From contig OZ038399.1 in NCBI GenBank assembly GCA_964036045.1, forward strand, positions 18,807,670-18,871,669: a DNA stretch of 64,000 bases, in the 5' to 3' direction. The notes beneath the pieces are model-generated. The model worked only from the letters and a program-made list of their open reading frames with translations. It was not told where the DNA came from and searched no databases. The translations under genes and the position numbers were made by a program. This document shows positions 10,320-23,414 of the stretch, piece after piece. Position 1 is the stretch's first letter. Each line of letters opens with the position of its first letter. The stretch is from Eutreptiella sp. 'Long Island Sound 2002'. Taxonomy: Eukaryota; Euglenozoa; Euglenophyceae; Eutreptiales; Eutreptiaceae.

Positions 10320-12039
10320 TGCAAGGGAGGCTAAAGCCCAGATTTGCGCACACGGGCAAATTCAGGCAAATTCTCTGCTACACGTGCGATGTGGTTCGTA
10401 TGGTACACGAAGAACATGCTGCAGCTTGTTCTGGCCAGAGGGTTAAGTGGTCGAGATATGGGCAATACCAATTTGAAATCGGCATTGTGCGGGCACGTAC
10501 TGTTCGGTTCAACCTGGGAATAAGGTTATTCGCGTGCAAGGGCGCCCGAACCTCACATTTGCGCACACGGGCAAATTCGGGCAAATTCTCTGCTACACGT
10601 GCGGGGTGGTTTGTATGGTACACGAACATCATGATGCACCTTGTTCTGGCCAGAGGGTTAAGTGGTCGAGATATGGGCAATACCAATTTGGAATGTTCAT
10701 TGTGCGGGCACGCACTGTTCAGTTCAACCTGAAAATAGCGTCCTTCACGTGCAAGGGAGCCTAAACCTCACACTTGCACACACGGGCAAATTCGGGCAAA
10801 TTCTCTGCTACATGTGCGAGGTGGTTCGTATGGTACACGAACATCATGATGCACCTTGTTTTGACCAGAGGGTTGAGTGGTCGAGATATGGGCAATACCA
10901 ATTTGGAATGGTCATTGTGCGGGCACGCACTGTTCAGTTCAACCTGAAAATAGCGTCCTTCACGTGCAAGGGAGCCTAAACCTCCCATTTGCACACACGG
11001 GCAAATTCGGGCAAATTCTCTGTCACATGTGCGAGGTGGTTCGTATGGTACACGAACATCATGATGCACCTCGTTTTGACCAGGGGGTTGGGAGGTCGAG
11101 ATATGGGCAATACCAATTTGGAATGGTCATTGTGCGGGCACGTACTGTTCAGTTCAACCTGAAAATAGCGTCCTTCACGTGCAAGGGAGCCTAAACCTCA
11201 CATTTGCACACACGGGCAAATTCGGGCAAATTCTCTGCTACATGTGCGAGGTGGTTCGTATGGTACACGAACATCATGATGCAGCTTGTTCTGGCCAGAG
11301 GGTTGAGTGGTCGCGATATGGGCAATACCAATTTGAAATGGGCATTGTGCGGGCACGTACTGTTCAGTTCAACCTGAAAATAGCGTCCTTCACGTGCAAG
11401 GGAGCCCGAACCTCACATTTGCACACACGGGCAAATTCGGGCAAATTCTCTGCTACATGTGCGAGGTGGTTCGTATGGTACACGAACATCATGATGCACC
11501 TTGTTTTGGCCAGAGGGTTGAGTGGTCGAGATATGGGCAATACCAATTTGAAATGGGCATTGTGCGGGCACGTACTGTGAAGTTCAACCTGAAAATAGGG
11601 TCATTCGCGTGCAAGGGAGGCTAAAGCCCAGATTTGCGCACACGGGCAAATTCGGGCAAATTCTCTGCTATACGTGCGAGGTGGTTCGTATGGTACACGA
11701 AGAACATGCTGCAGCTTGTTCTGGCCAGAGGGTTAAGTGGTCGAGATATGGGCAATACCAATTTGAAATCGGCATTGTGCGGGCACGTACTGTTCGGTTC
11801 AACCTGGGAATAAGGTTATTCGCGTGCAAGGGAGCCTGAACCTCACATTTGCGCACACGGGCAAATTCGGGCAAATTCTCTGCTACACGTGCGGGGTGGT
11901 TTGTATGGTACACGAACATCATGATGCACCTTGTTTTGGCCAGAGGGTTGAGTGGTCGAGATATGGGCAATACCAATTTGGAATGGTCATTGTGCGGGCA
12001 CGCACTGTTCAGTTCAACCTGAAAATAGCGTCACTCAAG
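10320..12039 (+). repeat. d-c pair repeated at 1290 bp
   Basis: The pair at 10320-10749 recurs at 11610-12039. Shared private marks are aagggaggctaaagccc, acgaagaacatgctgc, aacctgggaataagg and the preceding aaaatagggtcattc. The four units between (10750-11609) are mostly type-a-like with ttggaatggtcattg. A relationship at 2150 bp also links units near 8600-9244 with 10750-11394, so six- and ten-unit registers overlap here. Confidence 0.8.
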
Positions 12040-12899
12040 TGCAAGGGAGCCTGAACCTCACATTTGCACACACGGGCAAATTCGGGCAAATTCTCTGCTA
12101 CACGTGCGACGTGGTTCGTATGGTACACGAATAGCATGATGCAGCTTGTTGTGGCCAGAGGGTTGAGTGGTTGAGATATGGGCAACACCAGTTTGAAATG
12201 GTCATTGTGCGGGCACGCACTGTTCAGTTCAACCTGAAAATAGCGTCATTCGCGTGCAAGGGAGCCTAAACCTCACATTTGCACACACGGGCAAATTCGG
12301 GCAAATTATCTGCTACATGTGCGGGGTGGTTCGTATGGTACACGAACATCATGATGCACCTTGTTTTGGCCAGAGGGTTGAGTGGTCGAGATATGGGCAA
12401 TACCAATTTGAAATGGTCATTGTGCGGGCACGCACTGTTCAGTTCAACCTGAAAATAGCGTCACTCGTGTGCAAGGGAGCCTGAACCTCACATTTGCACA
12501 CACGGGCAAATTCGGGCAAATTCTCTGCTACATGTGCGAGGTGGTTCCTATGGTACACGAACAGCATGATGCAGCTTGTTCTGGCCAGAGGGTTGAGTGG
12601 TCGAGATATGGGCAATACCAATTTGAAATGGTCATTGTGCGGGCACGCACTGTTCAGTTCAACCTGAAAATAGCGTCCTTCGCGTGCAAGGGAGCCTAAA
12701 CCTCACATTTGCGCACACGGGCAAATTCGGGCAAATTCTCTGCTACATGTGCGGGGTGGTTCGTATGGTACACGAACAGCATGATGCACCTTGTTTTGGC
12801 CAGAGGGTTGAGTGGTCGAGATATGGGCAATACCAATTTGAAATGGTCATTGTGCGGGCACGCACTGTTCAGTTCAACCTGAAAATAGCGTCCTTCACG
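12040..12899 (+). repeat. Mixed monomers
   Basis: One type-e unit at 12040 (cgaatagc, ttgagat, gggcaacaccagtttg) and three units with gaaatggtcattg follow. The gttcctatgg variant of dyad 2 first appears near 12545 and then recurs near 12972 and 13832. Confidence 0.7.
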
Positions 12900-14619
12900 T
12901 GCAAGGGAGCCTAAACCTCACATTTGCACACACGGGCAAACTCGGGCAAATTATCTGCTACATGTGCGAGGTGGTTCCTATGGTACACGAACATCATGAT
13001 GCACCTTGTTTTGACCAGGGGGTTGAGTGGTCGAGATATGGGCAATACCAATTTGGAATGGTCATTGTGCGGGCACGCACTGTTCAGTTCAACCTGAAAA
13101 TAGCGTCCTTCACGTGCAAGGGAGCCTAAACCTCACATTTGCACACACGGGCAAATTCGGGCAAATTCTCTGCTACATGTGCGAGGTGGTTCGTATGGTA
13201 CACGAACATCATGATGCACCTTGTTTTGACCAGGGGGTTGAGTGGTCGAGATATGGGCAATACCAATTTGGAATGGTCATTGTGCGGGCACGCACTGTTC
13301 AGTTCAACCTGAAAATAGCGTCACTCAAGTGCAAGGGAGCCTGAACCTCACATTTGCACACACGGGCAAATTCGGGCAAATTCTCTGCTACACGTGCGAT
13401 GTGGTTCGTATGGTACACGAACATCATGATGCACCTTGTTTTGGCCAGAGGGTTGAGTGGTCGAGATATGGGCAATACCAATTTGAAATGGTCATTGTGC
13501 GGGCACGCACTGTTCACTTCAACCTGAAAATAGCGTCATTCGCGTGCAACGGAGCCTAAACCTCACATTTGCGCACACGGGCAAATTCGGGCAAATTCTC
13601 TGCTACACGTGCGGGGTGGTTCGTATGGTACACGAACATAATGATGCAGCTTGTTTTGGCCAGAGGGTTGAGTGGTCGAGATATGGGCAATACCAATTTG
13701 AAATGGTCATTGTGCGGGCACGCACTGTTCAGTTCAACCTGAAAATAGCGTCCTTCACGTGCAAGGGAGCCTAAACCTCACATTTGCACACACGGGCAAA
13801 TTCGGGCAAATTCTCTGCTACATGTGCGAGGTGGTTCCTATGGTACACGAACATCATGATGCACCTTGTTTTGACCAGGGGGTTGAGTGGTCGAGATATG
13901 GGCAATACCAATTTGGAATGGTCATTGTGCGGGCACGCACTGTTCAGTTCAACCTGAAAATAGCGTCCTTCACGTGCAAGGGAGCCTAAACCTCACATTT
14001 GCACACACGGGCAATATCGGGCAAATTCTCTGCTACATGTGCGAGGTGGTTCGTATGGTACACGAACATCATGATGCACCTTGTTTTGACCAGGGGGTTG
14101 AGTGGTCGAGATATGGGCAATACCAATTTGGAATGGTCATTGTGCGGGCACGCACTGTTCAGTTCAACCTGAAAATAGCGTCACTCGTGTGCAAGGGAGC
14201 CTGAACCTCACATTTGCACACACGGGCAAATTCGGGCAAATTCTCTGCTACACGTGCGATGTGGTTCGTATGGTACACGAACATCATGATGCACCTTGTT
14301 TTGGCCAGAGGGTTGAGTGGTCGAGATATGGGCAATACCAATTTGAAATGGTCATTGTGCGGGCACGCACTGTTCACTTCAACCTGAAAATAGCGTCCTT
14401 CGCGTGCAAGGGAGCCTGAACCTCACATTTGCGCACACGGGCAAATTTGGGCAAATTCTCTGCTACACGTGCGGGGTGGTTCGTATGGTACACGAACATC
14501 ATGATGCACCTTGTTTTGGCCAGAGGGTTGAGTGGTTGAGATATGGGCAATACCAATTTGAAATGGTCATTGTGCGGGCACGCACTGTTCAGTTGAACCT
14601 GAAAATAGCGTCCTTCACG
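12900..14619 (+). repeat. 860-bp four-unit tandem duplication
   Basis: Units 12900-13759 and 13760-14619 match in order. Shared marks are gttcctatgg in unit 1, gatgtgg with ttcacttcaacctg in unit 3 (near 13513 and 14373) and tgcggggtgg in unit 4. The copies differ at cactcaag versus cactcgtg and at cataatgatgcagc near 13637. The cactcaag end also occurs 1290 bp upstream near 12032. Confidence 0.85.
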
Positions 14620-14834
14620 TGCAAGGGAGCCTAAACCTCACATTTGCACACACGGGCAAATTCGGGCAAATTCTCTGCTACATGTGCGAGGTGGTTCGTA
14701 TGGTACACGAACATCATGATGCACCTTGTTTTGACCAGGGGGTTGACTGGTCGAGATATGGGCAATACCAATTTGGAATGGTCATTGTGCGGGCACACAC
14801 TGTTCAGTTCAACCTGAAAATAGCGTCCTTCGCG
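14620..14834 (+). repeat. Type-a spacer monomer
   Basis: A single type-a unit separates two 860-bp duplications. Its private changes are ggttgactgg near 14743 and gggcacacactg near 14788. Confidence 0.75.
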
Positions 14835-16554
14835 TGCAAGGGAGCCTAAACCTCACATTTGCACACACGGGCAAATTCGGGCAAATTCTCTGCTACATGT
14901 GCGAGGTGGTTCGTATGGTACACGAACATCATGATGCACCTTGTTTTGACCAGGGGGTTGAGCGGTCGAGATATGGGCAATACCAATTTGGAATGGTCAT
15001 TGTGCGGGCACGTACTGTTCAGTTCAACCTGAAAACAGCGTCCTTCACGTGCAAGGGAGCCTAAACCTCACATTTGCACACACGGGCAAATTCGGGCAAA
15101 TTCTCTGCTACACGTGCGACGTGGTTCGTATGGTACACGAACAGCATGATGCAGCTTGTTCTGGCCGGAGGGTTGAGTGGTTGTGATATGGGCAATACCA
15201 ATTTGAAATGGGCATTGTGCGGGCACGTACTGTGAGATTCAACCTGAAAATAAGGTTATTCGCGTGCAAGGGAGCCTGAACCTCACATTTGCGCACACGG
15301 GCAAATTCGGGCAAATTCTCTGCTACACGTGCGGGGTGGTTCGTATGGTACACGAACATCATGATGCACCTTGTTTTGGCCAGAGGGTTGAGTGGTCGAG
15401 ATATGGGCAATACCAATTTGAAATGGGCATTATGCGGGCACGTACTGTGAAGTTCAACCTGAAAATAAGGTTATTCGCGTGCAAGGGAGCCTGAACCTGA
15501 CATTTGCGCACACGGGCAAATTCGGGCAAATTCTCTGCTACACGTGCGGGGTGGTTCGTATGGTACACGAACAGCATGATGCAGCTTGTTCTGGCCAGAG
15601 GGTTGAGTGGTCGCGATATGGGCAACACCAATTTGAAATGGGCATTGTGCGGGCACGTACTGTTCAGTTCAACCTGAAAATAGCGTCACTCCTGTGCAAG
15701 GGAGCCTAAACCTCACATTTGCACACACGGGCAAATTCGGGCAAATTCTCTGCTACATGTGCGAGGTGGTTCGTAAGGTACACGAACATCATGATGCACC
15801 TTGTTTTGACCAGGGGGATGAGTGGTCGAGATATGGGCAATACGAATTTGGAATGGTCATTGTGCGGGCACGTACTGTTCAGTTCAACCTGAAAATAGCG
15901 TCCTTCACGTGCAAGGGAGCCTAAACCTCACATTTGCACACACGGGCAAATTCGGGCAAATTCTCTGCTACACGTGCGACGTGGTTCGTATGGTACACGA
16001 ACAGCATGATGCAGCTTGTTCTGGCCGGAGGCTTGAGTGGTTGTGATATGGGCAATACCAATTTGAAATGGGCATTATGCGGGCACGTACTGTGAAGTTC
16101 AACCTGAAAATAAGGTTATTCGCGTGCAAGGGAGCCTGAACCTCACATTTGCGCACACGGGCAAATTCGGGCAAATTCTCTGCTACACGTGCGGGATGGT
16201 TCGTATGGTACACGAACATCATGATGCACCTTGTTTTGGCCAGAGGGTTGAGTGGTCGAGATATGGGCAATACCAAATTGAAATGGTCATTGTGCGGGCA
16301 CGCACTGTTCAGTTCAACCTGAAAAAAGCGTCCTTCGCGTGCAAGGGAGCCTAAACCTCACATTTGCACACACGGGCAAATTCGGGGTAATTCTCTCCTA
16401 CACATGCGACGCGGTTCGTATGGTACACGAACAGCATGATGCAGCTTGTTCTGGCCAGAGGGTTGAGTGCTCGCGATAGGGGCAACACCAATTTGAAATG
16501 GTCATTGTGCGGGCACGCACTGTTCAGTTCAACCTGAAAATAGCGTCCTTCGCG
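14835..16554 (+). repeat. 860-bp four-unit tandem duplication
   Basis: Units 14835-15694 and 15695-16554 match by type and order: type a, type b with ttgtgat and the aaggttattcgcg end, type c, then a unit with cgcgat and gggcaacacc. The second copy is more decayed: its last unit has ggggtaattctctcc, acacatgcgacgcgg and gcgataggggc. Confidence 0.75.
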
Positions 16555-19364
16555 TGAAAGGGAGCCTAAACCTCACATTTGCACACACGGGCAAATTCGG
16601 GCAAATTCTTTGCTACATGTGCGACGTGGTTCGTATGGTACACGAACAGCATGATGCAGCTTGTTCTGGCCAGAGTGTTGAGTGGTCGCGATATGGGCAA
16701 CACCAATTTGAAGTGGGCATTGTGCGGGCACGTACTGTTCAGTTCAACCTGAAAAGAGCGTCCTTCGCGTGCAAGGGAGCCTAAACCTCACATTTGCACA
16801 CACGGGCAAATTCGGGCAAATTCTCTGCTACACGTGCGACGTGGTTCGTATGGTACACGAACAGCATGATGCAGCTTGTTCTGGCCAGAGGGTTGAGTGG
16901 TCGCGATATGGGCAACACCAATTTGAAATGGGCATTGTGCGGGCACGTACTGTTCAGTCCAACCTGAAAATAGCGTCACTCGTGTGCAAGGGAGCCTAAA
17001 CCTCACATTTGCACAAACGGGCAAATTCGGGCAAATTCTCTGCTACATGTGCGACGTGGTTCGTATGGTACACGAACAGCATGATGCAGCTTGTTCTGGC
17101 CGGAGGGTTGAGTGGTTGTGATATGGGCAATACCAATTTGAAATGGGCATTGTGCGGGCACGTCCTGTGAAGTTCAACCTGAAAATAGCGTCATTCGCGT
17201 GCAAGGGAGCCTAAAACCCACATATGCGCACAAGGGCAAATTCGAGCAAATTCTCTGCTACAGGTGCGACGTGGTTCGTATGGTACACGAACAACATGCT
17301 GCAGCTTGTTCTGGCCAGAGGGTTAAGTGGTCCAGACATGGGCAATACCAATTTGAAATCGGCATTGTGCGGGCACGTACTGTTCGGTTCAACCTGAAAA
17401 TAGCGTCCTTCGCGTGCAAGGGAGCCTAAACCTCACATTTGCACACACGGGCAAATTCGGGCAAATTCTCTGCTACATGTGCGAGGTGGTTCGTATGGTA
17501 CACGAACATCATGATGCACCTTGTTTTGACCAGGGGGTTGAGTGGTCGAGATATGGGCAATACCAATTCAAAATGGTCATTGTGCGGGCCAGCACTGTTC
17601 AGTTCAACCTGAAAATAGCGTCATTCGCGTGCAAGGGAGCCTAAAGCCCAGATTTGCGCACACGGGCAAATTCGGGCAAATTCTCTGCTACACGTGCGAT
17701 GTGGTTCGTATGGTACACGAACAGCATGATGCAGCTTGTTCTGGCCAGAGGGTTGAGTGGTCGCGATATGGGCAACAGCAATTTGAAATGGGCATTGTGC
17801 GGGCACGTACTGTTCAGTTCAACCTGAAAATAGCGTCACTCGTGTGCAAGGGAGCCTGAACCTCACATTTGCACACACGGGCAAATTCGGGCAAATTCTC
17901 TGCTACATGTGCGAGGTGGTTCGTATGGTACACGAACATCATGATGCACCTTGTTTTGACCAGGGGGTTGAGTTGTCGAGATATGGGCAATACCAATTTG
18001 GAATGGTCATTGTGCGGGCACGCACTGTTCAGTTCAACCTGAAAATAGCGTCCTTCACGTGCAAGGGAGCCTAAACCTCACATTTGCACACACGGGCAAA
18101 TTCGGGCGAATTCTCTGCTACACGTGCGACGTGGTTCATATGGTACACGAACAGCATGATGCAGCTTGTTCTGGCCGGAGGGTTGAGTGGTTGTGATATG
18201 GGCAATACCAATTTGAAATGGGCATTGTGCGGGCACGTCCTGTGAAGTTCAACCTGAAAATAGCGTCACTCGTGTGCAAGGGAGCCTGAACCTCACATTT
18301 GCACACACGGGCAAATTCGGGCAAATTCTCTGCTACATGTGCGAGGTGGTTCGTATGGTACACGAACATCATGATGCACCTTATTTTGACCAGGGGGTTG
18401 AGTGGTCGAGATATGGGCAATACCAATTTGGAATGGTCATTGTGCGGGCACGCACTGTTCAGTTCAACCTGAAAATAGCGTCCTTCGCGTGCAAGGCAGC
18501 CTGAACCTCACATTTGCGCACACGGGCAAATTCGGGCAAATTCTCTGCTACATGTGCGAGGTGGTTCGTATGGTACACGAACAACATGCTGCAGCTTGTT
18601 CTGGCCAGAGGGTTAAGTGGTCGAGATATGGGCAATACCAATTTGAAATCGGCATTGTGCGGGCACGCACTGTTCGGTTCAACCTGGAAATAAGGTTATT
18701 CGCGTGCAAGGGAGCCTGAACCTCACATTTGCGCACACGGGCAAATTCGGGCAAATTCTCTGCTACATGTGCGAGGTGGTTCGTATGGTACACGAACATC
18801 ATGATGCACCTTGTTTTGACCAGGGGGTTAGGTGGTCGAGATATGGGCAATACCAATTTGAAATGGGCATTGTGCGGGCACGCACTGTTCAGTTCACCCT
18901 GAAAATAGCGTCCTTCACGTGCAAGGGAGCCTAAACCTCACATTTGCACACACGGGCAAATTCGGGCAAATTCTCTGCTACACCTGCGACGTGGTTCGTA
19001 TGGTACACGAACATCATGATGCAGCTTTTTCTGGCCAGAGGGTTGAGTGGTCGAGATATGGGCAATACCAATTTGGAATGGGCATTGTGCGGGCACGTAC
19101 TGTTCAGTTCAACCTGAAAATAGCGTCACTCGTGTGCAAGGGAGCCTGAACCTCACATTTGCACACACGGGCAAATTCGGGCAAATTCTCTGCTACATGT
19201 GCGAGGTGGTTCGTATGGTACACGAACAGCATGATGCACCTTGTTTTGACCAGGGGGTTGAGTGGTCGAGATATGGGCAATACCAATTTGGAATGGTCAT
19301 TGTGCGGGCACGCACTGTTCAGTTCAACCTGAAAATAGCGTCCTTCACGTGCAAGGGAGCCTAA
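16555..19364 (+). repeat. Mixed stretch rich in type f
   Basis: Type-f units (cgcgat with gggcaacacc) cluster at 16555-16985 and near 17630. The unit at 17200 is the first type h in the window (aaaacccacatatgcgc, ttcgagc, ctacaggtgcga) joined to a type-d-like right half. The cgtcctgtgaag mark at 17162 recurs 1075 bp later at 18237. Pairs near 17200/18490 and 17415/18705 line up at 1290 bp, so five- and six-unit registers coexist. Confidence 0.7.
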
Positions 19365-21084
19365 ACCTCACATTTGCACACACGGGCAAATTCGGGCAAA
19401 TTCTCTGCCACACGTGCGACGTGGTTCATATGGTACACGAACAGCATGATGCAGCTTGTTCTGGCCAGAGGGTTGAGTGGTTGTGATATGGGCAATACCA
19501 ATTTGAAATGGGCATTGTGCGGGCACGTACTGTTCAGTTCAACCTGAAAATAGCGTCACTCGTGTGTAAGGGAGCCTGAACCTCACATTTGCACACACGG
19601 GCAAATTCGGGCAAATTCTCTGCTACATGTGCGAGGTGGTTCGTATGGTACACGAACATCATGATGCACCTTGTTTTGGCCAGAGGGTTGAGTGGTCGAG
19701 ATATGGGCAATACCAATTTGGAATGGTCATTGTGCGGGCACGCACTGTTCAGTTCAACCTGAAAATAGCCTCCTTCACGTGCAAGGGAGCCTAAACCTCA
19801 CATTTGCACACACGGGCAAATTCGGGCAAATTCTCTGCTACACGTGCGACGTGGTTCGTATGGCACACGAACAGCATGATGCAGCTTGTTCTAGCCAGAG
19901 GGTTGAGTGGTTGTGATATGGGCAATACCAATTTATAATGGGCATTGTGCGGGCACGTACTGTTCAGTTCAACCTGAAAATAGCGTCCTTCACGTGCAAG
20001 GGAGCCTAAACCTCACATTTGCACACACGGGCAAATTCGGGCAAATTCTCTGCTACACGTGCGACGTGGTTCGTATGGTACACGAACAGCATGATGCAGC
20101 TTGTTCTGGCCAGAGGGTTGAGTGGTTGTGATATGGGCATTACCAATTTATAATGGGCATTGTGCGGGCACGTACTGTGAAGTTCAACCTGAAAATAGCC
20201 TCCTTCACGTGCAAGGGAGCCTAAACCTCACATTTGCACACACGGGCAAATTCGGGCAAATTCTCTGCCACACGTGCGACGTGGTTCATATGGTACACGA
20301 ACAGCATGATGCAGCTTGTTCTGGCCAGAGGGTTGAGTGGTTGTGATATGGGCAATACCAATTTGAAATGGGCATTGTGCGGGCACGTACTGTTCAGTTC
20401 AACCTGAAAATAGCGTCACTCGTGTGTAAGGGAGCCTGAACCTCACATTTGCACACACGGGCAAATTCGGGCAAATTCTCTGCTACATGTGCGAGGTGGT
20501 TCGTATGGTACACGAACATCATGATGCACCTTGTTTTGACCAGGGGATTGAGTGGTCGAGATATGGGCAATACCAATTTGGAATGGTCATTTTGCGGGCA
20601 CGCACTGTTGAGTTCAACCTGAAAATAGCGTCCTTCACGTGCAAGGGAGCCTAAACCTCACATTTGCACACACGGGCAAATTCGGGCAAATTCTCTGCTA
20701 CACGTGCGACGTGGTTCGTATGGTACACGAACAGCATGATGCAGCTTGTTCTAGCCAGAGGGTTGAGTGGTTGTGATATGGGCAATACCAATTTATAATG
20801 GGCATTGTGCGGGCACGTACTGTTCAGTTCAACCTGAAAATAGCGTCCTTCACGTGCAAGGGAGCCTAAACCTCACATTTGCACACACGGGCAAATTCGG
20901 GCAAATTCTCTGCTACACGTGCGACGTGGTTCGTATGGTACACGAACAGCATGATGCAGCTTGTTCTGGCCAGAGGGTTGAGTGGTTGTGATATGGGCAA
21001 TACCAATTTATAATGGGCATTGTGCGGGCACGTACTGTGAAGTTCAACCTGAAAATAGCGTCCTTCACGTGCAAGGGAGCCTAA
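19365..21084 (+). repeat. 860-bp four-unit tandem duplication with tataatgg mark
   Basis: Copies 19365-20224 and 20225-21084 share ctctgccacacg and ttcatatgg in unit 1, cgtgtgtaagg at the unit 1/2 junction, ctagccagagg (19891 and 20751) in unit 3, and tttataatggg in units 3 and 4 (near 19932, 20147, 20792 and 21007). The agcctcctt variant occurs near 19768 and 20198 only. This is one of the clearest four-unit repeats in the window. Confidence 0.9.
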
Positions 21085-21222
21085 ACCTCACATTTGCACA
21101 CACGGGCAAATTCGGGCAAATTCTCTGCTACACGTGCGACGTGGTTCGTATGGTACACGAACAGCATGATGCAGCTTGTTCTGGCCAGAGGGTTGAGTGG
21201 TCGCGATATGGGCAATACGAAT

Positions 21223-22062
21223 TTGAAATCGGCATAGTGCGGGCACGTACTGTTCGGTTCAACCTGCAAATAAGGTTATTCGCGTGCAAGGGAGCCTGAA
21301 CCTCACATTTGCACACACGGGCAAATTCTCTGCTACAGGTGCGACGTGGTTCGTATGGTACACTAACAGCATGATGCAGCTTGTTCTGGCCAGAGGGTTG
21401 AGTGGTCGAGATATGGGCAATACCAATTTGAAATGGGCATTGTGCGGGCACGTACTGCTCAGTTCAACCTGGAAATAGCGTCATTCGCGTGCAACGGAGC
21501 CTGAACCTCACATTTGCCCACACGTGCAAAGTCGGGCAAATTCTCTGCTACACGTGCGACGTGGTTCGTATGGTACGCGAACAGCATGATGCACCTTGTT
21601 CTGGCCGGAGGGTTGAGTGGTTGTGGTAGTGGCAATACCAATTTGAAATCGGCATTGTGCGGGCACGTACTGTTCGGTTCAACCTGCAAATAAGGTTATT
21701 CGCGTGCAAGGGAGCCTGAACCTCACATTTGCACACACGGGCAAATTCTCTGCTACAGGTGCGACGTGGTTCGTATGGTACACGAACAGCATGATGCAGC
21801 TTGTTCTGGCCAGAGGGTTGAGTGGTCGAGATATGGGCAATACCAATTTGAAATGGGCATTGTGCGGGCACGTACTGCTCAGTTCAACCTGGAAATAGCG
21901 TCATTCGCGTGCAACGGAGCCTGAACCTCACATTTGCCCACACGTGCAAAGTCGGGCAAATTCTCTGCTACACGTGCGACGTGGTTCGTATGGTACGCGA
22001 ACAGCATGATGCACCTTGTTCTGGCCGGAGGGTTGAGTGGTTGTGGTAGTGGCAATACCAAT
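21223..22062 (+). repeat. 420-bp tandem duplication carrying a 10-bp deletion
   Basis: Two 420-bp copies, about 21223-21642 and 21643-22062, each hold one 205-bp unit and one 215-bp unit. The short unit has a single gggcaaattc (near 21319 and 21739). Shared marks are aacctgcaaataagg, ctacaggtgcga, cgtactgctcag, tttgcccacacgtgc, caaagtcggg and ttgtggtagtgg. One base that tells the copies apart is acactaac near 21360 versus acacgaac. Confidence 0.92.
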
Positions 22063-22124
22063 TTGAAATGGGCATTGTGCGGGCACGTACTGTGAAGTTC
22101 AACCTGAACGTAGCGTCGTTCACG

Positions 22125-23414
22125 TGCAAGGGAGCCTAAACCTCACATTTGCACACACGGGCAAATTCGGGCAAATTCTCTGCTACACGTGCGACGTGGT
22201 TCATATGGTACACGAATAGCATGATGCAGCTTGTTGTGGCCAGAGGGTTAAGTGGTCGAGATATGGGCAATACCAATTTGAAATCGGCATTGTGCGGGCA
22301 CGTACTGATCGGTTCAACCTGGAAATAAGGTTATTCGCGTGCAAGGGAGCCTGAACCTCACCTTTGCGCACACGGGCAAATTCGGGCAAATTCTCTGCTA
22401 CACGTGCGACGTGGTTCGTATGGTACACAAACAGCATGATGCAGCTTGTTCTGGCCAGAGGGTTGAGTGGTCGCGATATGGGCAACAGCAATTTGAAATG
22501 GGCATTGTGCGGGCACGTACTGTTCAGTTCAACCTGAAAATAGCGTCATTCGCGTGCAAGGGAGCCTAAAGCCCAGATTTGCGCACACGGGCAAATTCGA
22601 GCAAATTCTCTGCTACACGTGCGATGTGGTTCGTATGGTACACGAACAACATGCTGCAGCTTGTTCTGGCCAGAGGGTTGAGTGGTCGCGATATGGGCAA
22701 CACCAATTTGAAATGGGCATTATGCGGGCACGTACTGTGAAGTTCAACCTGGAAATAAGGTTATTCGCGTGCAAGGGAGCCTGAACCTCACATTTGCGCA
22801 CACGGGCAAATTCGGGCAAACCCTCTGCTACACGTGCGACGTGGTTCGTATGGTACACGAACATCATGATGCACCTTGTTTTGGCCAGAGGGTTGAGTGG
22901 TCGAGATATGGGCAATACCAATTTGGAATGGTCATTGTGCGGGCACGCACTGTTCAGTTCAACCTGAAAATAGCGTCCTTCACGTGCAAGGGAGCCTAAA
23001 CCTCACATTTGCACACACGGGCAAATTCGGGCAAGTTCTCTGCTACATGTGCGAGGTCGTTCGTATGGTACACGAACAGCATGATGCAGCTTGTTCTGGC
23101 CAGAGGGTTGAGTGGTCGCGATATGGGCAATACCAATTTGGAATGGTCATTGTGCGGGCACGCACTGTTCAGTTCAACCTGAAAATAGCGTCCTTCACGT
23201 GCAAGGGAGCCTAAACCTCACATTTGCACACACGGGCAAATTCGGGCAAATTCTTTGCTACATGTGCGAGGTGGTTCGTATGGTACACGAACAGCATGAT
23301 GCAGCTTGTTCTGGCCGGAGGGTTGAGTGGTCGCGATATGGGCAATACCAATTTGGAATGGTCATTGTGCGGGCACGCACTGTTCAGTTCAACCTGAAAA
23401 TAGCGTCCTTCACG
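22125..23414 (+). repeat. Mixed monomers
   Basis: Six units: a type e with gggttaag and the aaggttattcgcg end, a type f variant with gggcaacagcaa near 22487 (also near 17770), a type d-f hybrid at 22555 that starts as cccagatttgcgc and continues as cgcgat, then three units with ttggaatggtcattg. Hybrids such as 22555 show exchange within the unit. Confidence 0.75.

Noticed and set aside
19926-21013. tttataatggg as a TATA-like or -10 promoter element
   Set aside because: It is a local variant of aatttgaaatggg confined to four units of one 860-bp duplication, with no other promoter part or gene nearby.
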